Shown here: positions 48,488 to 57,909 of the stretch, piece by piece
Position numbering within the stretch: position 1 is the first letter of the stretch
How the letters are laid out: the number at the start of each line of letters is the position of its first letter
Assembly (NCBI GenBank): GCA_013824015.1
Contig: PNNC01000043.1
Location: forward strand, 1 to 61,887
Reading direction: 5' to 3'
DNA from: Polaromonas sp.
Lineage (GTDB): Bacteria; Pseudomonadota; Gammaproteobacteria; Burkholderiales; Burkholderiaceae_C
DNA: 61,887 nt
Translations under genes and position numbers: made by a program
Notes under the pieces: generated by a model
Databases searched by the model: none
Seen by the model: the letters and a program-made list of their open reading frames with translations, nothing else
What the model was told of the DNA's origin: nothing

Positions 48488-49579
48488 ATGAGTTTGAAGT
48501 GCGGCATCGTAGGCTTGCCTAACGTCGGTAAATCCACCCTGTTCAACGCGTTGACCAAAGCGGGGATCGCGGCCGAAAACTACCCTTTCTGCACGATTGA
48601 GCCCAACGTGGGGATTGTGGAGGTACCAGACCCGAGACTGGCGCAGTTGGCGGCAATCGTCAATCCGGAGAAGATCCAGTCTGCCATTGTCGAATTTGTG
48701 GACATTGCCGGTCTGGTCGCCGGCGCCAGCACCGGTGAAGGCCTGGGCAACAAGTTCCTGGCCCATATCCGCGAAACCGATGCCACCGTCAATGTGGTGC
48801 GCTGCTTCGAGGACGACAACGTGATCCACGTCGCCGGCAAGGTCGACCCGATCTCCGACATCGAGGTGATCCAGACCGAGCTTTGTCTGGCCGATCTGGC
48901 CGCCGTCGAGAAGGCGCTGCACCGCGTGACCAAGCTGGCACGCTCGGGCGACAAGGAGTCCATCAAGCTGGTGGCCATCCTCGAAAAATGCCAGCTGGCC
49001 CTCAATGACACCAAACCGGTGCGCACGATTGACTTCAGCAAGGAAGAGTTGCCGCTGCTCAAGCAATTCTTCCTGATCACCGCCAAGCCGGCGATGTTTG
49101 TGGCCAACGTGGCCGAAGACGGCTTTGAAAACAACCCTTTCCTGGACCGCCTCAAGGCTTATGCCGCCGAGCAGAAAGCGCCGGTGGTCGCCATCTGCGC
49201 CAAGATGGAAGCCGAAATGGCCGACATGGAGGAAGAGGACAAGAAGATGTTCCTTGCCGAGATCGGCCAGGACGAGCCCGGCCTGAACCGCCTGATTGTG
49301 GCGGCCTACAAATTGCTGGGTCTGCAGACCTATTTCACCGCCGGCGTCAAGGAAGTGCGCGCCTGGACCATCCATGTTGGCGATACCGGTCCGCAGGCGG
49401 CCGGCGTGATCCACACCGACTTTGAAAAAGGCTATATCCGCGCCCAGACCATTGCCTTCGACGACTACATCGCCCACCAGGGCGAGCAGGGCGCCAAGGA
49501 CGCGGGCAAGATGCGCAGCGAAGGCAAGGAATACGTCGTCAAGGATGGCGACGTGATGAATTTCCTGTTCAGCAGCTAG
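48488..49579 (+). CDS. ychF: Redox-sensitive ATPase/GTP-binding protein YchF
   Basis: 363 residues, the full length of YchF/Ola1. Seen: P-loop [15 protein letters not shown], switch region [16 protein letters not shown], the [18 protein letters not shown]3 segment, NVAED and the C-terminal TGS domain ([30 protein letters not shown]). It binds ATP and ribosomes and is linked to stress responses. Confidence 0.97.
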   Translation: MSLKCGIVGLPNVGKSTLFNALTKAGIAAENYPFCTIEPNVGIVEVPDPRLAQLAAIVNPEKIQSAIVEFVDIAGLVAGASTGEGLGNKFLAHIRETDATVNVVRCFEDDNVIHVAGKVDPISDIEVIQTELCLADLAAVEKALHRVTKLARSGDKESIKLVAILEKCQLALNDTKPVRTIDFSKEELPLLKQFFLITAKPAMFVANVAEDGFENNPFLDRLKAYAAEQKAPVVAICAKMEAEMADMEEEDKKMFLAEIGQDEPGLNRLIVAAYKLLGLQTYFTAGVKEVRAWTIHVGDTGPQAAGVIHTDFEKGYIRAQTIAFDDYIAHQGEQGAKDAGKMRSEGKEYVVKDGDVMNFLFSS

Positions 49580-49587
49580 ATAGGTAC

Positions 49588-49692
49588 ACCCCTGCCTGGT
49601 CTTACTGCGTGTAGCCCATCCTCCCCTTGCAGGGGACGCCTCCTGTCGCCCGGCGGAGCCGGCTCGACGGCGGCCCCCGACAGGACAGTGCA
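49588..49692. repeat. GC-rich dispersed intergenic element (family B, copy 4)
   Basis: CCTCCCCTTGCAGGGGACGC then GGCGGAGCC and CGACGGCGGCCCCC. A weaker member of the GC-rich group, filling the gap between ychF and the S4-domain gene. Confidence 0.4.
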
Positions 49693-49698
49693 GACCGT

Positions 49699-50448
49699 AT
49701 GACAGAACCCGTCCGCCTCGCCAAAGCCCTGGCCCAGATGCTCAACTGCTCACGCCGCGAGGCCGAGCAGTACATCGAGGGGGGCTGGGTGCGCGTCGAC
49801 GGTGTGGTGGTGGAGGAACCCCAGTTTCGCGTGGGCAGCCAGAAGATCGAGCTCGACCGCGACGCCAGCCTGCTGGCGCTGACGCCCGTCACCCTGCTGC
49901 TGCACAAACCCGCCGGCCACGAAGCCGGTCTGGGCAGTGCCTCACGCCAGCCTGCGCCGCCCGCCCTGCAACTGCTGGTGCCGGCCAACCGGTCGGCCGA
50001 TGACCGTTCCGGCATCCGCCCGCTCAAAAAACATTTCAGTGCGCAGGCCCTGGCCACCCCCCTGGCCACGCCGGCCAGCGGCCTGGTGGTGTTCACCCAG
50101 GACTGGCGCGTGGCGCGCAAGCTCAGCGAGGACGCCTCGGTGATGGAGCATGAAGTGATCGTCGAGGTCAGCGGCGACCTGGTGCCTGGCGGCCTCGAGC
50201 GGCTCAACCGTGTCGACCACGGCTTCACCTACCGGGGTGTGCTGCTGCCGCCGGCCCGGGTCAGCTGGCAAAACGAAACGCGGCTGCGGTTTGCCCTCAA
50301 GGGTGAACAGCCCGGTCAGATTGCCTACATGTGCGAAGCGGTCGGCCTGAGCGTGCAGGCCATGAAGCGCATCCGGGTCGGGCGGGTGCCGATGAGCAGC
50401 CTGGCCGTGGGCCAGTGGCGTTATTTGTTGCCGACCGAACGGTTCTAG
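49699..50448 (+). CDS. RsuA/RluF-type pseudouridine synthase homologue lacking the catalytic Asp
   Basis: 249 residues. An N-terminal S4 RNA-binding domain (VRLAKALAQMLNCSRREAEQ) precedes a pseudouridine-synthase fold. Where active members have G-R-L-D-x-D/T-[ST]-x-G-L, this protein has PLATPASGLVVFT, so the catalytic Asp is Ala123 (GCC in the DNA). The following VEHEVIVEV-like strand and the C-terminal YMCEAVGLSVQAMKRIRVG block match RluF-type enzymes. It probably binds rRNA without modifying it. Confidence 0.85.
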   Translation: MTEPVRLAKALAQMLNCSRREAEQYIEGGWVRVDGVVVEEPQFRVGSQKIELDRDASLLALTPVTLLLHKPAGHEAGLGSASRQPAPPALQLLVPANRSADDRSGIRPLKKHFSAQALATPLATPASGLVVFTQDWRVARKLSEDASVMEHEVIVEVSGDLVPGGLERLNRVDHGFTYRGVLLPPARVSWQNETRLRFALKGEQPGQIAYMCEAVGLSVQAMKRIRVGRVPMSSLAVGQWRYLLPTERF

Positions 50449-50936
50449 CCGCCCAGAAACTTGAAGCCGCCGGGGAAGGCCCAGATCAGCGCGCCGGTCA
50501 TCATGAAATAACGCGCAAATTTGCCGATCGCCATGTAGGCCACGCAAGGCCAGAACGGAAACTTGAGCCAGCCGGCCACCGCACACAGCGGGTCGCCGAC
50601 GGCCGGCAGCCAGGCCAGCAGGCAGGCCTTGGGCCCGAGCTTTTCGAGCCAGCGTATGGCCCGGCCGTGGTGTGAGGAGTGGGAGTACTTGTCCACCACC
50701 TTGTGGGCGCCGTAACCCAGCCACCAGTCGAGGGCGCCGCCCAGGGTGTTGCCGGCGGTGGCGACCAGGATGGCGGGCCAGAACATGTGGGGATTGAGCT
50801 TGACCAGGCCGAACACCACCGGTTCGGAACCCAGCGGCAGCAGGGTGGCCGAGATGAAGGACACCACAAACACCGTACTCAGTCCGTATTCAGGCAGCGC
50901 CAGCGCTTCTATCAGGTGTTGTAGCCAGAGTTCCAT
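50445..50936 (-). CDS. DedA/YqaA-type inner-membrane protein
   Basis: 163 residues from the ATG giving MELWLQHLIEALALPEYGL. The VTT-domain signature is visible (FVVSFISATLLPLGSEPVVF, ATAGNTLGGALDWWLGY, LAWLPAVGDPLCAVAGWLK). Several membrane helices; family linked to lipid flipping and membrane homeostasis. Its stop overlaps the stop of the convergent pseudouridine-synthase gene by a few bases. Confidence 0.9.
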   Translation of the reverse strand: MELWLQHLIEALALPEYGLSTVFVVSFISATLLPLGSEPVVFGLVKLNPHMFWPAILVATAGNTLGGALDWWLGYGAHKVVDKYSHSSHHGRAIRWLEKLGPKACLLAWLPAVGDPLCAVAGWLKFPFWPCVAYMAIGKFARYFMMTGALIWAFPGGFKFLGG

Positions 50937-51077
50937 CTGCGGCAAGTATAGGGAGCAGGCGCCGTCCGGCCCTGTAGGGCGGACGCCTGTCAGCTCGTGT
51001 GCAAATTTCGATTGCTGAAATTTTGGGCAGCTACAATCACCGCTCGCTTTTCGCAATCACCCCCCCCGCACCAGTCC

Positions 51078-52130
51078 ATGAACATCGGCCCCCACGTTTT
51101 GGCAAACAACCTGTTTGCTGCGCCCATGGCTGGCGTCACGGACCGGCCTTTCCGCCGCCTGTGCAAAACGCTGGGCGCCGGTTATGCGGTCAGCGAGATG
51201 GTGACTTCGCGGCGCGACCTCTGGGACACGCTGAAAACCTCGCGCCGCGCCAACCACGACGGCGAGGTGGCGCCGATTGCGGTGCAGATCGCCGGCACCG
51301 ACGCGCAGATGATGGCCGAAGCCGCGGCCTACAACATCGATCGCGGCGCCCAGATCATCGACATCAACATGGGTTGTCCCGCCAAGAAGGTCTGCAACAA
51401 GTGGGCCGGTTCGGCGCTGATGCAGGACGAGCCACTGGCCCTGGCGATTGCCGAGGCCGTGGTGGCCGCCTGCGCGCCGCGCGGCGTGCCGGTCACGCTG
51501 AAGATGCGCACTGGCTGGGCCGAGTCGCATAAAAACGCGGTCGAGCTGGCGCGCGCCTTCGAGGGCGCCGGTGTGCAGATGCTGGCGGTGCATGGCCGCA
51601 CCCGGGCCCAGGGCTACAAGGGGCAGGCCGAATACGACACGATTGCCGCGGTCAAGGCCGCGGTGCGTATTCCGGTGGTGGCCAACGGTGACATTGACAC
51701 CCCGGAAAAGGCCCGTGACGTGCTGGCGTATACCGGCGCCGACGCCATCATGGTCGGCCGGGCCGCCCAGGGCCGGCCCTGGATCTTCCGCGAGATCGGC
51801 CATTTCCTGGCGACCGGCACACATCTTGCGCCGCCCCTGGTGGCCGAGGTCCGGCGTTTGCTGCTTGATCACCTGCTGGACCATTACGAACTCTATGGTG
51901 AGTTCAGCGGCGTGCGCAGCGCGCGCAAGCACATCGGCTGGTATGTGAAAACGCTGCCGGGGGGTGAGGCGTTCCGCAGCCGGATGAATTTGCTGGAGGA
52001 CAGCCAGGCGCAGTGGCAGGCGGTGGCCGATTTTTTCGATGCGCTGGGCGGGCGCATGGACCGCATGCCGCTGGCTGCGTCCGGTGACGCCGATGAACAA
52101 CATAACAAGACGGAGGGAGAGCTCGCATGA
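51078..52130 (+). CDS. dusB: tRNA-dihydrouridine synthase DusB
   Basis: 350 residues. FMN-dependent reduction of uridines in the tRNA D-loop. Seen: FAAPMAGVTDRPFRRLCKTL, the catalytic Cys in IDINMGCPAKKVCNKWAGS, VTLKMRTGW, AVHGRTRAQGYKGQAEYDTI and the NGDIDTPEKA block. Its stop overlaps fis, the conserved dusB-fis operon. Confidence 0.96.
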   Translation: MNIGPHVLANNLFAAPMAGVTDRPFRRLCKTLGAGYAVSEMVTSRRDLWDTLKTSRRANHDGEVAPIAVQIAGTDAQMMAEAAAYNIDRGAQIIDINMGCPAKKVCNKWAGSALMQDEPLALAIAEAVVAACAPRGVPVTLKMRTGWAESHKNAVELARAFEGAGVQMLAVHGRTRAQGYKGQAEYDTIAAVKAAVRIPVVANGDIDTPEKARDVLAYTGADAIMVGRAAQGRPWIFREIGHFLATGTHLAPPLVAEVRRLLLDHLLDHYELYGEFSGVRSARKHIGWYVKTLPGGEAFRSRMNLLEDSQAQWQAVADFFDALGGRMDRMPLAASGDADEQHNKTEGELA

Positions 52131-52363
52131 GCAAGAAACAAATCGAGGAATGTGTGCGCAACAGCCTGGAAGGTTACTTCAAGGACCTGCGCGGCACCGA
52201 GCCCGACGGCATGTACGAGATGCTGGTGCGGGTGGTGGAAAAGCCGCTGCTCGAGGTGGTGATGCAGCACGCCGACAAGAACCAGTCCCGCGCGGCCGAA
52301 TGGCTGGGCCTGAACCGCAACACCCTGCGCAAGAAGCTGCTTGAACACAAGCTGATCAAGTAA
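52127..52363 (+). CDS. fis: DNA-binding protein Fis
   Basis: 78 residues, slightly shorter than E. coli Fis (98). The C-terminal helix-turn-helix is clear (NQSRAAEWLGLNRNTLRKKL). Fis is a nucleoid protein that bends DNA and activates growth-rate-controlled genes. Translationally coupled to dusB through an ATGA overlap. Confidence 0.95.
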   Translation: MSKKQIEECVRNSLEGYFKDLRGTEPDGMYEMLVRVVEKPLLEVVMQHADKNQSRAAEWLGLNRNTLRKKLLEHKLIK

Positions 52364-52402
52364 GTTGCGGTTGAAACCGCCCAGAACATCGAAAAAGAAA
52401 CC

Positions 52403-53974
52403 ATGAACGCGTTAATTTCCGTCTCCGACAAAACCGGCATCCTCGAATTTGCGCAGGCCCTCCATGCCCTGGGCATCCGGCTGCTGTCCACCGGCGGCAC
52501 CGCCAAGCTGCTGGCGGATGCCGGCCTGCCGGTCACCGAAGTGGCCGACCACACCGGCTTTCCCGAAATGCTGGACGGCCGCGTCAAGACCCTGCACCCG
52601 ACCATCCACGGTGGCCTGCTGGCGCGCCGCGATGTGCCGGAACACATGGCGGCGCTGAAGGCGCACGGCATCGCCACCATCGACCTGCTGGTGGTCAATC
52701 TGTATCCGTTTGAAGCCACGGTGGCCAGGCCCGGCTGCACGCTGGAAGACGCCATCGAGAACATCGATATCGGCGGCCCGGCCATGGTGCGTTCGGCCGC
52801 CAAGAACTGGAAGGACGTGGGTGTGCTGACCGACGCCTCGCAGTACGCCGGCGTGCTCGCGGAACTCAAGGCCGACGGCAAACTGACCGACAGCACCAAA
52901 TTCGCGCTGTCGGTCGCTGCTTTCAACCGCATCAGCCAGTACGACGGCGCGATCAGCGACTACCTGTCCGGCATCCAGGCCGATGGCACACACAGCCTGT
53001 TTCCGGGACAGGCCAACGGCCGCTTCATCAAGGTGCAGGATCTGCGCTATGGTGAAAATTCGCACCAGCAGGCGGCCCTGTACCGCGACCTCCATCCCGC
53101 GCCCGGCTCGCTGGTCACGGCCACGCAGCTGCAGGGCAAGGAACTGAGCTACAACAACATTGCCGACGCCGATGCGGCCTGGGAATGTGTCAAGAGCTTC
53201 ACCGATCCTGCCTGTGTCATCGTCAAACATGCCAACCCCTGCGGTGTGGCGATCGGCGCCAATGCGCTCGAGGCCTACAGCAAGGCCTTCCAGACCGACC
53301 CGACCTCGGCGTTTGGCGGCATCATCGCGCTGAACTGCACGCTGGACGAAGCCGCGGCGCAGCAGATCGCCAAACAGTTTGTCGAGGTGCTGATGGCGCC
53401 GGCCTTCACACCCGAAGCCCTCGCGGTGTTCAAGAGCAAGGTCAATGTGCGCATCCTGCAGATCGCCTTGCCGCCCGGCGGCGACACCGCGTGGAAACAG
53501 GGCCGCAACCTGATGGACGTCAAACGCGTCGGCTCCGGCCTGTTGATGCAGACCGCCGACAACCACGAACTGGCGTTGGCTGATCTGAAGGTGGTCAGCA
53601 AGCTGCAGCCGACACCGGCGCAGCTGCAGGACCTGCTGTTTGCCTGGAAGGTCGCCAAATACGTCAAGTCCAACGCCATCGTGTTCTGCGGTGGCGGCAT
53701 GACGCTGGGTGTGGGCGCCGGCCAGATGAGCCGCATCGATTCGGCCCGCATCGCGTCCATCAAGGCCGCCAATGCCGGCCTGGACCTCAAGGGCTCGGCC
53801 GTGGCCAGTGATGCCTTCTTTCCTTTCCGCGACGGCCTCGACGTGGTGGTGGATGTCGGCGCCACCTGCGTGATCCAGCCGGGCGGCAGCATGCGCGACG
53901 AGGAAGTGATCGCGGCGGCCGATGAACGCGGTGTGGTGATGGTGCTGAGCGGGGTCAGGCATTTCCGGCACTGA
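52403..53974 (+). CDS. purH: Bifunctional AICAR formyltransferase / IMP cyclohydrolase
   Basis: 523 residues, the whole of PurH. The N-terminal cyclohydrolase ([20 protein letters not shown], the STGGTAKLL loop, [14 protein letters not shown]) and the C-terminal transformylase ([53 protein letters not shown]) are both intact. It catalyses the last two steps to IMP. It follows fis by 39 bases. Confidence 0.98.
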   Translation: MNALISVSDKTGILEFAQALHALGIRLLSTGGTAKLLADAGLPVTEVADHTGFPEMLDGRVKTLHPTIHGGLLARRDVPEHMAALKAHGIATIDLLVVNLYPFEATVARPGCTLEDAIENIDIGGPAMVRSAAKNWKDVGVLTDASQYAGVLAELKADGKLTDSTKFALSVAAFNRISQYDGAISDYLSGIQADGTHSLFPGQANGRFIKVQDLRYGENSHQQAALYRDLHPAPGSLVTATQLQGKELSYNNIADADAAWECVKSFTDPACVIVKHANPCGVAIGANALEAYSKAFQTDPTSAFGGIIALNCTLDEAAAQQIAKQFVEVLMAPAFTPEALAVFKSKVNVRILQIALPPGGDTAWKQGRNLMDVKRVGSGLLMQTADNHELALADLKVVSKLQPTPAQLQDLLFAWKVAKYVKSNAIVFCGGGMTLGVGAGQMSRIDSARIASIKAANAGLDLKGSAVASDAFFPFRDGLDVVVDVGATCVIQPGGSMRDEEVIAAADERGVVMVLSGVRHFRH

Positions 53975-53984
53975 TTGCGGATCT

Positions 53985-54050
53985 CGAAGCCAAAAGTGGC
54001 TTTAGCCCATGTCCAGCATTCTTGAGCAGCTATTGAATTTATAGCAGCTT
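53985..54050 (-). repeat. REP-like dispersed palindromic element (copy 8, inverted)
   Basis: GAAGCCAAAAGTGGC, TAGCCCATGTCC and CAGCTATTGAATTTATAGC are the family arms on the opposite strand. It begins the 661-base gap after purH. Confidence 0.8.
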
Positions 54051-54059
54051 CCTGATTTC

Positions 54060-54571
54060 ATGTGGCATCCCGGGTTTGATCCGGGATCCATGTTCAGTGA
54101 CCACCACCGTTCGGGCTGAGCTTGTCGAAGCCGTATTTGTCTTGAGTGGTGCGGTTTGCCTACAAGCCGGGTCTCGCCCCGGCGGGCGAGGCACTTTTCT
54201 TTGTCTCGCCAAAGAAAAGTACCCAAAAGAAAGGCGACCCGATGGTCTGGGTCCCCTGCGCTGCGCTCCGGGGCAACCTGCGGTGCTCGGAAAAAGCGGG
54301 GTCTCGCTCGAACTCGCCTTCGGCTCAGACAATCGCGATCCCTGATCCGCTTTTACCTGCGCTCCTCGGCCCAGCCCGACGGGTGGGGAGAAACCAAATG
54401 CGGGAACAAAAATCCGGAGTCCTTGAAGCGCGCAGCGCTTCCTGCACGGGCATCCCAACGAACGGTCATGTTTGCACGCGAGCGCAGCGCACGCGGCCAG
54501 ATGAGGTCCCCCTCCATCGCCCAGCGGGGCGAGGGAGGGGCTAGGGGAGGGAGTGGGGAGTTAGACCTACC
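54060..54571 (+). repeat. Composite structured repeat, copy 2
   Basis: GATCCGGGATCCA, then an 11-bp perfect hairpin (54193-54220) and the 198-bp core (54233-54430), with similarity to copy 1 running to about 54571. The stem arms are at 54289-54299 and 54347-54357 and the small hairpin at 54316-54324. It fills most of the gap 53975-54635; the last 65 bases hold nothing that I recognise. Confidence 0.85.
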
Positions 54572-54635
54572 GAAGCAGGCAGATCGCAATCGCAGCGTGA
54601 TCCCTCAGATCCAGATAAGAAGCCCTGAAGGGAGT

Positions 54636-55679
54636 TCAGGCCAGCGCTTTGGCCTTGTCCGCCTCGGTTGTGAACGAATCCGCAAAAAACTCTTCTTCCG
54701 GCAGTCCGCCGGCTGCCGTGTATTCGGCGCGGGCCGAATCGACCACGATGGGTGCGCCGCAGGCATAGACCTGGTGCCCCGACAGGTCGGGGAAGTCTTC
54801 CAGCACGGATTTGTGCACAAAACCGGTCCGTCCGGTCCAGTGGTCCTCGGGCAGGGCATTGGAGATCACCGGTACATACGTCAGGTTGGGCATCTCCGCG
54901 ACCTTGGCCAGGACCCAGTCGTTCAGGTACAGGTCGGCCGGTCGCCGGCCGCCCCAGTACAACACGGCCGGGCGCGTGCTGCCCTTGAACTGCAGGTGTT
55001 CGATCAGGGCCTTGATCGGCGCAAAGCCGGTGCCCGAGGCCAGCAGTACCATGGGTTTGTCGCTGTCCTCGCGCAGGAAGAAACTGCCGTAGGGGCCTTC
55101 GACGCGCAGGATTTCCTTTTCCTTCATCGCGGTGAAGACGTGGTCGGTGAACTTGCCGCCGGGCATGTGGCGGATGTGCAGCTCCACGCCCGGATTGTCG
55201 ATCTGCGTGTGCGGCGCATTGCCCATGGAGTAGCTGCGGCGGTCGCCGTCGCGCAGCAAAAATTCCACATACTGGCCGGCGTGGTACTTGAACACGTCGC
55301 TGGCCGGCAATTGCAGCCGGATGATCATCACGTCGTGCGAAGCGCGTGTCATGGTGTTGACGCGGGTCGGCATTTTCTTGATCGGGAAGGCGCTTTCGTC
55401 CGTCACCTGGCGCGACTCCAGCACGATGTCGGTCTGCGCCACGCCGCAGCAGGTCAGGATGAAACCGGCGGCTTCTTCCTCATGGCTCAGCGCCTTGAGC
55501 TGGTGGGGGCCGTGCACCACCGTGCCTTCGATCTTTTTGCACTTGCAGGAGCCGCAGGCGCCGTCCTTGCAGCCGTAGGGCATGCCCACGCCCTGGCGGA
55601 TGGCCGCGGCCAGCAGCGCCTCGTCGGGGTTGGTGGTGAAGGCGCGGCCGCTGGGCAGCACGGTGACGGTAAAAGTCAT
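54636..55679 (-). CDS. 2Fe-2S ferredoxin-NAD(P)H reductase (CDP-6-deoxy-3,4-glucoseen reductase type)
   Basis: 347 residues. A plant-type 2Fe-2S domain at the N-terminus (Cys37, Cys42, Cys45 in YGCKDGACGSCKCKK, and CC at 77-78) precedes a FAD domain (RRSYSMGNAPH) and an NAD(P)-binding domain (LASGTGFAPIKALIEHL). Close relatives carry the name CDP-6-deoxy-delta-3,4-glucoseen reductase, but no deoxysugar genes are near, so that specific role is doubtful. It is an electron-transfer protein for an unidentified oxygenase or dehydrase. Confidence 0.88.
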   Translation of the reverse strand: MTFTVTVLPSGRAFTTNPDEALLAAAIRQGVGMPYGCKDGACGSCKCKKIEGTVVHGPHQLKALSHEEEAAGFILTCCGVAQTDIVLESRQVTDESAFPIKKMPTRVNTMTRASHDVMIIRLQLPASDVFKYHAGQYVEFLLRDGDRRSYSMGNAPHTQIDNPGVELHIRHMPGGKFTDHVFTAMKEKEILRVEGPYGSFFLREDSDKPMVLLASGTGFAPIKALIEHLQFKGSTRPAVLYWGGRRPADLYLNDWVLAKVAEMPNLTYVPVISNALPEDHWTGRTGFVHKSVLEDFPDLSGHQVYACGAPIVVDSARAEYTAAGGLPEEEFFADSFTTEADKAKALA

Positions 55680-55746
55680 ACTGGTTATCCTCTGGCGTAA
55701 TCCCGATTTTTATAACTCTGGCTGTTTTTCAGCCGATTCCCCAATT

Positions 55747-56685
55747 TTGCCCTCAAACCAAAGTCCCCTCGGCGCCCTGCCGTCGCGTTTCCGGCGTCAG
55801 CGCGTTCTCATCATCGGCTGCGGCGACGTCGGTCTGCGTGCCGCCAGCCGCCTGCCGCCGCGCGTGCGCGTGCTGGCGCTGACCTCGTCCGATGAAAAAA
55901 TCCCGGCCTTGCGCAGCCGCGGCATCATGCCGTTGGCCGGCAACCTGGACCAGCCGGTGACACTGCGCCGCCTGGCCGGCCTGGCCACGCGGGTGATCCA
56001 CCTGGCGCCGCCGCCCGGCGACAACCTGCCCGACTGGCGGCGCGACCCGCGCACGCTGGCGCTGCTGCGTGCGCTGCGCCTGCGGGGGCTGCCGCAGTCG
56101 CTGGTCTACGGCTCGACCAGCGGGGTGTATGGCAACTGCGACGGTGAACTGGCCAGCGAGGTGCGGGCGGTGAACCCGCACACGCCGCGCGCGCAGCGCC
56201 GTGTCGATGCCGAGCAGCAACTGCGTTTTTTCGGTCGCTCCAGTGGCGTGTCTGTGCACACGCTGCGTATTCCGGGCATTTACGCACCGGACCGCGAGGG
56301 CGGCACGCCGCGCGGCCGCCTGCTCAAGGGCACGCCGGTGCTGCAGCAGGCGGACGACGTGTACACCAACCACATCCACGCCGACGACCTCGCGCGCGCC
56401 TGCCTGGCGGCGCTGTGGCGCGGCAAGCCGCAACGTGTGACCAATGCCAGCGATGACACCGAACTGAAGATGGGCGACTACTTCGACCTGGCGGCCGATC
56501 TGTATGGCCTGCCGCGGCCGCCGCGGGTGGCGCGCAGCAGTGCGCAGGACGCGTTGCCGCTGATGCTGCTGAGTTTCATGAGTGAATCGCGGCGGCTGGA
56601 CAACCGCCGGCTCAAACAGGAGCTGCGCCTGAGACTGCACTACCCGACGGTGGCGCAGGGTCTGGCGCCACCGCTCGCGTCCTGA
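55747..56685 (+). CDS. NAD(P)-binding SDR/epimerase-like protein
   Basis: 312 residues from a TTG; no ATG or GTG lies at a sensible place, so the start is inferred. The N-terminal Rossmann motif is RVLIIGCGDVGLRAASRL, with the YGSTSGVYGNC strand carrying the YxxxK-like region and a C-terminal NHIHADDLARACLAAL block. It belongs to extended SDRs (epimerase/dehydratase or YeeZ-like). The substrate is unknown. It diverges from the reductase gene. Confidence 0.85.
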   Translation: MPSNQSPLGALPSRFRRQRVLIIGCGDVGLRAASRLPPRVRVLALTSSDEKIPALRSRGIMPLAGNLDQPVTLRRLAGLATRVIHLAPPPGDNLPDWRRDPRTLALLRALRLRGLPQSLVYGSTSGVYGNCDGELASEVRAVNPHTPRAQRRVDAEQQLRFFGRSSGVSVHTLRIPGIYAPDREGGTPRGRLLKGTPVLQQADDVYTNHIHADDLARACLAALWRGKPQRVTNASDDTELKMGDYFDLAADLYGLPRPPRVARSSAQDALPLMLLSFMSESRRLDNRRLKQELRLRLHYPTVAQGLAPPLAS

Positions 56686-56752
56686 TTGCTATCAAAAAGG
56701 GAGCTGCTCATGCCCGTTGTACATGGGCTGGAGGCCGATTTGACTCGAAATC
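56686..56752 (+). repeat. REP-like dispersed palindromic element (copy 9)
   Basis: TTGCTATCAAAAAGGGAGC, GCCCGTTGTACATGGGC and TGGAGGCCGATTTGACTC: the cleanest example of the family consensus. It begins at the first base after the SDR stop codon and separates it from the convergent protease gene. Confidence 0.85.
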
Positions 56753-57794
56753 AGATGCCCGAGGGCTTTTTGAGGGTCTGCATGCGGTCCTGCGCCCTGA
56801 GCACAATGGTTTTCACCTCGGCACCCTGCAGCACGGTCAGGCGGATCTCGGTGTCGGGTGCGGCGCGGTCCCAGAGCTTCTTGTAAAAAGCCTCGAGCGT
56901 GGCGACCGTGGCGCCGTCCACGGCCAGCACCACATCACCGGCTTCCAGCCCGGCGAGCTGCGCCGGGCTGTCCTTGCTGACACGCATGATCTGCACCCGG
57001 CCGCCCTGGTCATTGGAGGTCAGGCCCAGCCAGGGCCGGCGGCTTTTGATGCTGGTGCCGGATTGCTGCAGTTCAGCCAGGATGGGCCGCAGCAGGTCGA
57101 CCGGCACAAACATGTTGCCCGGCAGGCGCACATTGGCATCGGCCGCGTTGGAGACCAGCAGCGAGCCTATGCCCAGCAACTCGCCCCGGCTGTTGAACAG
57201 CGGCGCGCCGCTGTGGTTGCCGCCGCCGGCCAGCACCGGCGGGCTGGTGAACAGCGCGGTGTCGATGTGGTATTCCCAGTTGCCGGAAAAAGCGCGCTTG
57301 CTGACCAGCCGCGTCATGCTGACCTCGCCGTCCTCACTGCCCTGCGGGCCGGTCATCGCCATCAGCGATTCGCCGGGCTGCAGCTCGCGGCTGCTGCCCA
57401 GTGTCGCGGCAGGCACGCCGCGCAGCGGCAACAGGGGCCGCAGCAGGCCAAAGCCGGTGGCCAGGTCGTAGGCGACGGCGCGCGCCGGCAGGGTCTTGTT
57501 GTCCTGGGTGACGATCTCGATCTGTTCGGCTTCCAGCATCAGGTAGCCGATGGTCAGGATCAGGCCGTCCTGGCCGATCACCACACCCGAGCCGGCGCGG
57601 CGCTGGCCCAGGGTTTCGGCCGAACGCGCGCCGTCCGCCGCCGTGACCTTGACCCCCACCACCGCGGCATTGGCGCGGGTCAGCGCGTCCATCATCACCT
57701 GGGCCCCCGGCGGTTGCACCGTGGCCGCATGGGCCCCGGCAGCCAGCAGGCCAGCGCCCAGCAGGGGAGTGAAGCAGCGGAAAAGTGAGCGCAT
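56751..57794 (-). CDS. S1C (HtrA-like) serine-protease homologue with degenerate active site
   Basis: 347 residues: a signal peptide (1-23), a trypsin fold and a PDZ domain (about 255-335, MRVSKDSPAQLAGLEAGDVV). The positions of the catalytic triad read Tyr84 (LTIGYLM for the usual LTNxHV), Gly114 (YDLATGFGLLR for the usual DxxTDLAVL) and Ser195 (GNHSGAPLF). The His and Asp are therefore gone and only the Ser remains. It is likely a binding or chaperone protein of the periplasm. Confidence 0.85.
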   Translation of the reverse strand: MRSLFRCFTPLLGAGLLAAGAHAATVQPPGAQVMMDALTRANAAVVGVKVTAADGARSAETLGQRRAGSGVVIGQDGLILTIGYLMLEAEQIEIVTQDNKTLPARAVAYDLATGFGLLRPLLPLRGVPAATLGSSRELQPGESLMAMTGPQGSEDGEVSMTRLVSKRAFSGNWEYHIDTALFTSPPVLAGGGNHSGAPLFNSRGELLGIGSLLVSNAADANVRLPGNMFVPVDLLRPILAELQQSGTSIKSRRPWLGLTSNDQGGRVQIMRVSKDSPAQLAGLEAGDVVLAVDGATVATLEAFYKKLWDRAAPDTEIRLTVLQGAEVKTIVLRAQDRMQTLKKPSGI

Positions 57795-57909
57795 GACAGA
57801 CTCCTGACGCAGCGGATGGCCGCGATCAAAGAATGCGCCTAATTGAAGCCCCTTGCAAGCGCCGGGGAACAAAAAAAGCAGCGCCTGCGCTGCCGGAAAC
57901 AAGCCGGCT

